The notes beneath the pieces were generated by a model. It made no database searches. It was given only the letters and a program-made list of their open reading frames with translations, and was not told the DNA's origin. This document shows, in pieces, positions 56,624 through 64,000 of a stretch of DNA of 64,000 bases; the first letter of the stretch is position 1, and every line of letters starts with the position of its first letter. The position numbers and the translations under genes were made by a program. Source of the DNA: Lentinus brumalis (taxonomy: Eukaryota > Basidiomycota > Agaricomycetes > Polyporales > Polyporaceae). The DNA is taken from the NCBI GenBank assembly GCA_001792895.1, contig MARA01000063.1:1-64000 (forward strand), given 5' to 3'.

Positions 56624-58478
56624 ATGTGGCTTTTGAGTACCCATCGCGCCGAGCTTCGCTTCTTCGCATCCCCTGAGAAAGTCCGGGATGGCTACGCAGC
56701 GCTCTCGCACGTCTGGGACGCCAACGAGCAATCAATCCAGGATGTCCGGAGTATTCAGGAGCGCTGCGCCCGGGACGGTACGAATCCGCGCGATGTCGTG
56801 TGGCAGAAGATCAGGCGGTGCTGTGAGCTCGCCGAGAGCCACGGCTACAAGTGGGTGTGGATCGACACTTGCTGCATCGACAAGACGAGCAGTGCAGAGC
56901 TGTCCGAAGCGATAAACTCCATGTTTCGGTACTACGCCTTCGCCCGCATCTGCTATGGATACCTTCGGGACGTCTCCCCAGCCTTGACCGGGACTCGAGG
57001 ACTCGCCTACAGGCTAGAAAGCATGACCTTCGTGGAGAGCATCTGGTTCCAGAGGGGTTGGACGCTACAGGAGCTGATCGCTCCCCGGTTCTTCGTCTTC
57101 GTGTCCAAGTCGTGGAAGGTCCTGGGCACCAAAGCTGACCTTGCGGAGCTTCTGGAGGAGCGGACTGGCATCCCCGCCACCGTGCTCCGATTTCAGGCTA
57201 GTCACACCGAGTTCAGCGTCGCGCAGCGGATGTCCTGGTTTGGGCAGCGGAAGACGACACGTCTCGAGGACGAGGCATACTGCCTCCTCGGGCTCTTCGA
57301 TATCCACCTCCCACCGCTCTACGGCGAGGGGCGCAATGCGTTCCTCCGTTTGCAGGAGGAGCTGATGAAACGCTCAGTGGACACGACACTCTTCGCATGG
57401 AACTTCCGCTATGATGGGAAGGGCAGTTGCTCTTGTCTCTTTGCTGTGACCATCCGTGTTTCCACCCACTTGTATCTCCTACACACCTCTGCGATTGATT
57501 CAGCAGCCGCGCGAGTCAATAGTCCGGGTAAGTTGGAAGTTCTCGCTCGCTATGGGGCAGCCGCTCACCGACGGACAGCCTGAGGACTCGGTCCTCGGGA
57601 TACAAGTTGAGGGTGCCGATAACATGACGTTCTCTGTCACCCCGCATGGAGTCCGTGCCTATATCCCTATTGTTGTGTGCAACAACAGGATATACGGCGA
57701 CCTGTATTGGTCTAGCGATGACAAGGACCCCCGCGGGCCGAGCCGATTCCTGCTTTGCCTTCAAGAGGACCCCTACGTGCGGTCGCCGGACTCAGCGCGT
57801 CGCCGTTCATACATCGTCTGCGGCCCACCCAGTCGAATTCTACGGATAGATCTCCCCAAGAAACGGGGCAAATACGTGATCGACGGACGCAGAGCACGCG
57901 CGTCATGGCAGACAGTGCTCATTAGGAACGAGCTCCGCCGGCATCAGGTCCCCGGACAGCTGTCGGACTCTTTCTATACTCAAGGTCCGTTCGTCCCGCC
58001 CATGCCAATGCAGCTCATCATCGACGCGCCTTTCCGCTTCCCGGAGGATCGCATCAAGGAGTTCGCGCGACAGACACTCGCGGAGTTCGTCCAGGTCCGC
58101 AATGCGGGCTCTAAGTTCCCGTGGAGAGCCCACCGCCCGACGTCGTATATCTTCAAGTGCAGGCTCCCGTTCGTCATCCTCATTAAGGTGGGGCAATGCC
58201 ACCGGCGACCTCGCACTGGCGCCGCTCAGCACGGGGCGGCGCCCGTATGGGCGACGGTGAGCCGCTTGAAGCACACGTCGTTGGAGTCGCCGGTGGAGCT
58301 TAAGGAGGCGGACGATTCTGTACACGACTGCGACGAGGACCATGTCTCGGGTTGGCCGGCTCTAAGGAGACAATTCTCCTTGAAATTCCTCCATCCGTAC
58401 TCGGTGTCCCTATCCGTCACGCCTTGTCCCATCAATCCTGGACGGACGCTCCTGCTAGATGCCACATGCGTGGTATGA
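56624..58478 (+). CDS. HET-domain protein 5, inverted relative to the array
   Basis: Starts MWLLSTHRAELRFF at 56624, just after a TTGGCAG acceptor. HET core: AALSHVWD, YKWVWIDTCCIDKTSSAELS, WTLQELIAPR, SVAQRMSWFGQRKTTRLEDE, GLFDIHLPPLYGEGRNAF. After SCSCLFAV (about 57440) the family pattern (CISYTPLRLIQQPRE, compare YTPPRRTADATHN) continues in another frame; either a one-base indel or an unusual intron starting GTGACC explains this. The family intron is 57528-57578 (GTAAGT...GGACAG, 51 nt), phase 0 in the later frame. Exon 2 carries NMTFSVTPHGVRAYIPI, PMPMQLIIDAPFRFPEDRI, CDEDHVSGWP and CPINPGRTLLL. It is the most diverged paralogue, and the only one with this orientation apart from the opposed HET6 relic. 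It could be functional if the GTGACC intron is used. Confidence 0.8.
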
Positions 58479-58499
58479 ATCAAGCTGACCGTCTTCGTG

Positions 58500-58874
58500 T
58501 CATGAATTCAACGTCATCGGTCTGAAAGCCTCATCACTCACTTCGATAAGGTATGCCAAATCCTCCCGCGCCGCGTGTAAAAGTTCGCGACGGCTCGTGG
58601 TCGGGAAGCGCGAGTGTTCGGGGTGCGATAGTGCGGTCGTGATGGGCGCTGCGGTCTTGAGTGAGCCGCGAGCCATGCCTACGTCACGCTCAATATCGGT
58701 GCCAGTGCCATGATCTTCCGGTTTCTCTCCATAACGTTCAGCTGCGCGCGTGAATGGACGCGAAGAGCGCGTAGAGCTCAGCGTCCACGACGACCGCTTC
58801 CCCTCGGGCGACAGAGACCGTGACGACCCACGGCTATGCAGTCGAGTCACGGAAGAAGAGCGTATAACGGCCAC
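58500..58874 (-). CDS. possible 3' end of an unrecognised gene, convergent with HET5
   Basis: A 124-codon frame ending LLHAAREDLAYLIEVSDEAF, then RPMTLNS, with plausible amphipathic helices. Its stop lies 21 bp from the HET5 stop. No upstream exon or family is recognised, so it may be spurious. Confidence 0.25.
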   Translation of the reverse strand: MAVIRSSSVTRLHSRGSSRSLSPEGKRSSWTLSSTRSSRPFTRAAERYGEKPEDHGTGTDIERDVGMARGSLKTAAPITTALSHPEHSRFPTTSRRELLHAAREDLAYLIEVSDEAFRPMTLNS

Positions 58875-59077
58875 AGGCTTGTGGAGGCAGCGGCGGAGGG
58901 TTTAGGAGGGAGTATGTGTTTGATGATCGGTGTAGTCCTGTCGCAGGTATCAGTCGACCGTAAAGTCGTGAATACACAAGCGAACCTGCCCCGCTCAGTG
59001 CGCGAAATCACACGACGCGTCGAGAACGAGCATCCGACCAGCGCTGACGGGACAGCGCGAGAAGGGCAGGGTGACGA

Positions 59078-60206
59078 CTACGGCATACCCAGCCTGGCAG
59101 CATTCGCCCATGTCACACCGCTGCCGAAGAGCCGGCCGTGGTCTTCCAGACAGCTATGCAAGGAGTGGCCTGAGAGCTTCAAATGTGTACTCTCATTCTG
59201 CGTGGGAGGCTGGGCGAACGAGGCCAAGTTAACGCCGCCGCTGGCTGTCGCCCATACATGTGTAGGAGCTGTACGGTGACTGATCGGTTGGCTGCTCGTC
59301 CTGGTGGCATAGCCCGAGTTCGATGACGACGAAGCGGGAGAGGGAGAGCGGGATCGGGATCGGGCTCCCCGCGTTGTGCACGAGCACCGCCTGTGACTCG
59401 CGCAGGAACTTCCGGATGTGCGCATCGTCGAAGCTAAAGGGCGCGTCGAGGGCACGCTGCAGAGGTATGGCGGGGATGAAGATCGTGTGCGGATGCGGTA
59501 GCGACAGCGCGCCGGGGAGGCGGTGTGGGGGAGGTCAGTGGCGGATGATGATTTCTTGCCAGGATGCGTGTGCTATCTGGCCGTATATGGTGTCGTTGGG
59601 TGTGCTGTGGGCTAGAATAGACGCGATACGTTCGAGAGGAGTGTCGCGGACACGGTAGGCGCGGGAAAATGACCGTGCGGAGCTGGCGGGATCTGAGTCT
59701 ACAGCGAGGCGAAGAAGCAGACGTCTATCGTCGTGGTCGAACAGGAGATGTCTCCGTATGTCGCTCCTTTGCATGAGACGACGGGAAAGCTGAACCGTGT
59801 TCGTTCGTCAGCGACTCATATGAGAAACAGTGTTTCTCAACTGACCTTAGACGAGGTATGCTCTTTGACCTGTACATGCCGCGGCAACCTGTACGTGACG
59901 TACCTCGAAGTGAATGCGGAGGGTGACGGAGCGAAGAGACAAAAACCGCTCTTGATTATCGAACCTAGAGCCGTCCCAGGTGAAAAGCGTCGTGTCTGTC
60001 GACTTCTTCATAATATCTTGCAGTCTGAAAAAGCCGTTGCTTCCCTCGCCATAGAGCGGTGGCATGTGGATGTCGAAGAGCCCGAGGAGACAGTATGCTT
60101 CGACCTCCGGCCGTGTCGTCTCCCGGCGTCCAAACCATGACATCCGCTGCGGAATGCAGCAGTGGGGCTGGAATATAGCTGAGCTCCTACCTCCTTGTAA
60201 CTGCAA
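59078..60206 (-). pseudogene. HET-domain relic 6, N-terminally truncated and frameshifted
   Basis: Begins inside the HET core at IPQRMSWFGRRETTRPEVEA (about 60140), then YCLLGLFDIHMPPLYGEGSN and TTLFTWDG. About the first 210 residues of the family, including the WVWIDTCCID block, are missing. A stretch with RRLLLRLAVDSDPA, then SWQEIIIRH (compare SWKEVLIRHRPP), is followed by a stop and a frame change. FIPAIPLQRALDAPFSFDDA and FVVIELGLCHQDEQP, then APTHVWATASGGVN and SLHSCLEDH (compare HDCSQDH), mark the rest of the C-terminal module. It is clearly dead. The missing N-terminus would have lain where AIM41 now begins, so the duplication or deletion breakpoint is close to 60.2 kb. Confidence 0.82.
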
Positions 60207-60333
60207 ACATCAGAAACAAACCGCAGTTGTATACGGAGAGACGTTCGTCGAGGACAGTGGTTGAAAGGGAAGCTACTAGACGCTGGATGGGCGTGAGCGC
60301 TAGCGCGCTTCTTCGCTCTCCTCCTCCGCCTCC

Positions 60334-61247
60334 ATGTTCCGCCTCATCCAATCCTCACGCGCACGGCCTGCAGCAAGATCGCACTTGCTGCTTTTATGTT
60401 CTCAGTCTCTATCTGGACGACCACAAGCCGCCGCAAGGTCAGCCTTCCAAGCGCGGCATGCTTCCACGGATGCCAGCAGTAGCAGCAGCGGTGAGTGATC
60501 CATAACGTATAGCTCGAGGGTGGTCCACCGATTGCCCTATGACAACGCAAGACATTCGCGCGACGCTGATGGCGGAGCTGAAGAATGCGATGAAGGTGCG
60601 TCGTCGCCGATGTGTTTGGTGGCCCGTGTTCACGATGGTCGACCCTCCCTCGCGCACGCAGACGAAGGACACGGTCAAGTCCATTACCATACGGGTAAGT
60701 CGCGCCCCCCCGCTCTTTACCGCGCTCGTACCCACTTCCTCCGTTCCCCGTGTAGTCGGTCTTGTCCGAAGTGTATGCCGCGGATAAGGCCGCGTCTGGG
60801 ACCGCGTCGCCCTCCGCCATCGTTGGTATCCTTCGCAAAGCCGCGACCCGACGTGTACGTCTCTCCTTCCTTTTCCCTCCCTTCGCGCTGTTCTCAATGC
60901 GCCCCCCGCGCCCTCCACACTCCACCTCACCCTGCTCGCTGCAGGCGGATTCAGCCGCAGAGTTCGCGAAAGCGTCCCGCCCAGACCTCGCAGAGAAGGA
61001 GCAGCACGAAGCTGCGATCCTGCAAGCCTTCCTGCCCCCGCTCCTCCCGGAAGCCGACATCGACCGCGTGCTCCGTGAAGTCGTCGCGTCGCCTGCTATC
61101 TCCGAGGCTGTCGCGAAGGGTCCGCCGCAGAAGGCTCTTGGCCAGGTATTCAAGGCGTTCTACGCGCAAGTTGACAAGTCTTCTGTCGATCCCGACTTGG
61201 TCCGGCAACGCGCGCAGGCGTTGCTTGCTCAGGCTGGTGCGAAGTGA
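60334..61247 (+). CDS. AIM41: Aim41/GatB-YqeY domain mitochondrial protein
   Basis: Five exons fit exactly in phase: 60334-60490, 60552-60595, 60662-60694, 60756-60854 and 60945-61247, giving 211 residues. Residues 1-45 (MFRLIQSSRARPAARSHLLL ... ARHAST) form an Arg/Ser/Ala-rich, acid-free mitochondrial presequence. The mature part matches the YqeY pattern: DIRATLMAELKNAMK, TKDTVKSITIRSVLSEVYAA, SAIVGILRKAATRR, ADSAAEFAKASRPDLAEKEQ, ILQAFLPPLLPEADIDRVLR and LGQVFKAFYAQVDKSSVDPD. The YqeY domain resembles the tRNA-binding part of GatB; yeast Aim41 is mitochondrial with an undefined role. It is an intact conserved gene directly beside the HET6 relic, marking the right border of the accessory cluster. 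Confidence 0.92.
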
Positions 61248-62696
61248 TCTTGCTGCATATGCGATGTACGGGATATCTTGGCCAGAGGCTGCTTCGCTTC
61301 GCGGTGCGTGGACGGATACAATCCCGCTCGCACGTTTACTGTACACATGGCATAATGATGCACATTTATTGGCATGCTCATGTTCGCCCGAACGAGACAC
61401 CGCCAGCGCAACCACGCCAGAGTCGTGCTACTCCGCCATCGCCTAGTCTACGTCTACGTGGCAGGTTTCCGCGGGTAGCACGAGCGGGTCAAGGGTCCAA
61501 GATCTAGAGCATCGAGCCCGATAACATACCATCGGCGTCCTCGAGACCCAAGTACGAACAGTATGCGAGCAGATTACTCTTAAGATGAAGCGTCATACAT
61601 ATGCATGTAGGGCGCAGGCTAGGCCGCGCCTCGTGAGTCGGGTCTCCCATGCTCCTCCGTCTGACCTCGAACAACCCGCGCCCCTCTAGACCCTCGAATG
61701 GAGCACAAGAAGCGACCTGGGTGCAAAGCCGTCTTCCGACACAGCGGCGGACGTCAGTGGGTTAAGGGAGGAGATGCGCGCGAACAGCTGAAGAGCTCGG
61801 GACTTCCGCGTCCGACTCGCTAGCGGGTATTGGGGAAAGCAAATCCCGCCCGAACTGTGACTTCGGGATTCGGGAGGGAGCCTCGACTTGACGGGCGAGT
61901 CTCGGGCCCCCGGGGGCGGAGGTGGCAATGAAGTGTGCCATCTGTGCGCCGAGATGAGGCTAGGGTACCGAGGAGGATGGCATTATCGACGCCTTGTGCG
62001 CTGGCTGAGCGGGGAGCAGGGACTCCATCTTCGCGTTGCTGCGACGCTGCGGGCGCAAATGTGAGGTGCTCTTCCGGCGTAAGTTAGTCGGGTCCACAGT
62101 GCGGATGCTGTCAACAAAGGCTGCCACGGCTCGTGGGAGGAGAGAGAGAACGGGCGGATGCGATGCATTGTTCGTTTGAGCAGGAGACCCTGCCCATCGT
62201 CCTGGATGGCCAAGACCGTGTAGCTCGCGACGCGTCTTGTGCCGCCAAAGATTCAAAATGGGGCGAATCAAGTACCGCCTTCGCATGTCCGGCTCCGTTC
62301 ACCTGATACAGTGGTGGATAGCTGTGTCCGTCAATACGATTGAAAGTAGTGCGCATGGACGACTCACTCGGTGGAAGGGAGATATCGATGGTGATTCAAG
62401 TACACAGTCGATCGTGAGAGGCTCCAGACATCAGCGATTGAACATCATAGAAGACGTCCAGGCGAAGAACTCCCGAGTCCGGCTAGTCGCCATCAAGTCG
62501 CAGGCATATACGGAATGCTTGCACCAGTGAAAACACACCAACTCAACGTACACCGATACGATAATGACCGACCGGCGACTGGCGTCGCTGACGTATCGTA
62601 CGTGCAACATATTTTCCACATATATTCAAACACGACAAGTCGAAGATGTCCGGCGCCGCTGAGCAGTCTGCAATAAACAGTAGCGACGACAGCACT
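61248..62696. other. intergenic, nothing recognised
   Basis: Contains only unsupported ORFs of up to 108 codons, for example the minus frame 62286-61960. The right part includes the 3' flank of the following gene. Confidence 0.4.
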
Positions 62697-63956
62697 TCAC
62701 GGCCAGTACTGAGATCCGTATTCGACGGCGTTGTCGAACAATATGCCGAGGGCACCAAGATGGCGCTCCTTGGATATCCTGCTTGCCTGATCGACGTCGC
62801 CGGACCACGGCCGCGGCGCCTCGTGAGTGTGCATCTTCATCAGGAGCTCCCCGCGTCGAGGAAAGAGCTCTGGGGGATACTGTGGGCCGGCGTATGTGGG
62901 GTTGCGTCGGACGGGATCTGTGTCGAGGGAGCGCAGGATGCGTATCACCACAACGCGTTTCCCGGAATGCTCGGGGAGCGAAGACGGCTCGCAACAACAT
63001 ATGGCGGTGCCTGTGCAAACGACGAGGGTCCACGTTCAAGCTACTGCTGAACGGTCGCAGGGGCATGTGAATGCGGACTCACCTGAGAAAGGCCAGTGGA
63101 AGGTGTATCTGCCGTCGCCCTCAAGCTGAGGGATACCTGTCAGCTTCTGGAGCGCAACACGGCCCATGCGGTCCGTGCCGACAAAGGTGAATGTATGACA
63201 CGTCCGCTCGAGGGAGAGAGCGAACGGCTGGCCGAACGCGTGCAGGTATCGCGTTCGCCTTGTAATCCCAGCCTGGTTCAAGCGCGGGTGCTTCCAAGCA
63301 ATGTTCATCAGCCGCTGAGGGACGAATCCATCGCTGACGGTGAGGAGATGTCGGATGGGAGCAAAGCTCAGGTTGCGAGCGATATCGGGGAGGTGGAGGC
63401 ACCAGGGAAAGCCCGGCGTTTCCACGGGCGTGTAGTCCAGCCCGTGGAGGAAGCCGTCAGGGTCGTTTGACGGGGTGAGACGGAAACGCAGCTCGCCTGC
63501 GAGAGGAGGCGCATGAAGAGGTCGGCGGTAGTACAGGAAGCCGCCGTCCTCGTTCTGTTGCCTCGACTGCAGCTTTGTGTCAAGCTGGGGAGGGCATAAG
63601 AGAGCCACTTTGGGGCGACCGTCGGAGTGTTCGCGAACTTGGAGTGCACAACCCGGGCCCGCCCACGGCGTGAATTTGACGTAGTCTCCTCGTGTGAGCC
63701 GTTTGCGGTCCAGGGTGCTGATGACCGTGCTGGCGGTGTGCACGCGCCGTGAACAGGGAGCCTTGGATGAAGGTCCTGCATGGCCTTGAAGCCCCACCTG
63801 CAAGAACTTGCGACATGTCCAGAACCGGTATTGCGGAGGACCCAAGACACCACGTGCTGGCTGCACCAAAGTGGATGACATGTCCGTCAAAGTCCCCAGA
63901 CAGCTGCTACTTTGCCCGTGAGACCTCAACATGTAGAGTTGAATGCGTCGCGTCAC
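62697..63956 (-). CDS. basidiomycete-specific hypothetical protein, intact as far as visible
   Basis: Exons 63956-63083 and 63010-62697 join in phase across a 72-nt intron (CAG|GTGAGT ... TTTGCACAG), giving 395 residues. Motifs: GPPQYRFWTCRKFLQVG, GGFLYYRRPLHAPPLAGELR, FRLTPSNDPDGFLHGLDYTP, GFPWCLHLP, RTRYLHAFGQPFALSLE, and in exon 2 SSLPEHSGKRVVVIRILRSL and GELLMKMHTHEAPRPWS. I recall the order PPLAGELRFR.T...D, then LHALGQPFALDL, then LPEHAG..VVLRI from a large Agaricomycete family with no assigned function. No signal peptide or catalytic signature is visible. The gene reads towards AIM41. An earlier exon may lie beyond the right edge. Confidence 0.75.
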
Positions 63957-64000
63957 GCACCGGCGTCGGGAAGTTACCCTGTCGAACGGCGATGGTGGCA

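Overview
The window is nuclear DNA of a filamentous basidiomycete, most likely an Agaricomycete. The signs are GC-rich coding sequence, many 40-75 nt GTRNGT...CTNAC...YAG introns, and families expanded in that group: HET-domain proteins, a Plavaka-type transposase, DUF6532, a TET/JBP-like dioxygenase, fungal type I fatty acid synthase and BTB proteins. I see no rRNA, tRNA or CRISPR array.

1-8.7 kb is accessory sequence. It holds an integrase-core gene cut by the window edge (-), an intact BTB/POZ gene (+), a frameshifted lineage-specific gene (-), and a TET/JBP-like dioxygenase gene (-) 97 bp upstream of it. Beyond these lie an 83-bp perfect palindrome and a second hairpin. 8.8-11.7 kb is a dead mosaic in which a cytochrome P450 fragment sits inside a fatty acid synthase fragment. 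12.4-15.2 kb holds an intact 894-residue protein of unknown function.

15.8-52.9 kb is the core of the window: a tandem array of about 8-kb units. Each unit has one HET-domain gene on the minus strand (HET1 18.8-20.7, HET2 26.6-28.4, HET3 34.9-36.8, HET4 50.4-52.3 kb) and several kb of diverged non-coding sequence that recurs from unit to unit. An 8-kb Plavaka element (about 41,037-49,022) interrupts the HET3-HET4 spacer. It carries a transposase complete apart from one missing base, a divergently transcribed DUF6532 gene and an intact 234-residue gene. Comparison with the unoccupied spacers gives its ends almost to the base. HET1 and HET2 look open; HET3 and HET4 carry one or two single-base frameshifts.

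53-60 kb is the ragged edge of the cluster: low-coding sequence, a candidate MITE with two arrays of GCGCA motifs, an inverted HET5 (+), and a truncated HET6 relic (-). HET6 ends against an intact AIM41 (GatB/YqeY) gene at 60.3-61.2 kb, which marks the return to conserved sequence. The window ends in an intact basidiomycete-specific gene at 62.7-64.0 kb.

Taken together, this looks like a fast-evolving allorecognition or self-defence cluster. Its paralogues share a conserved HET core but differ in one internal segment and in an unusual C-terminal module. Tandem duplication, transposon insertion and pseudogenisation are all visible in it.
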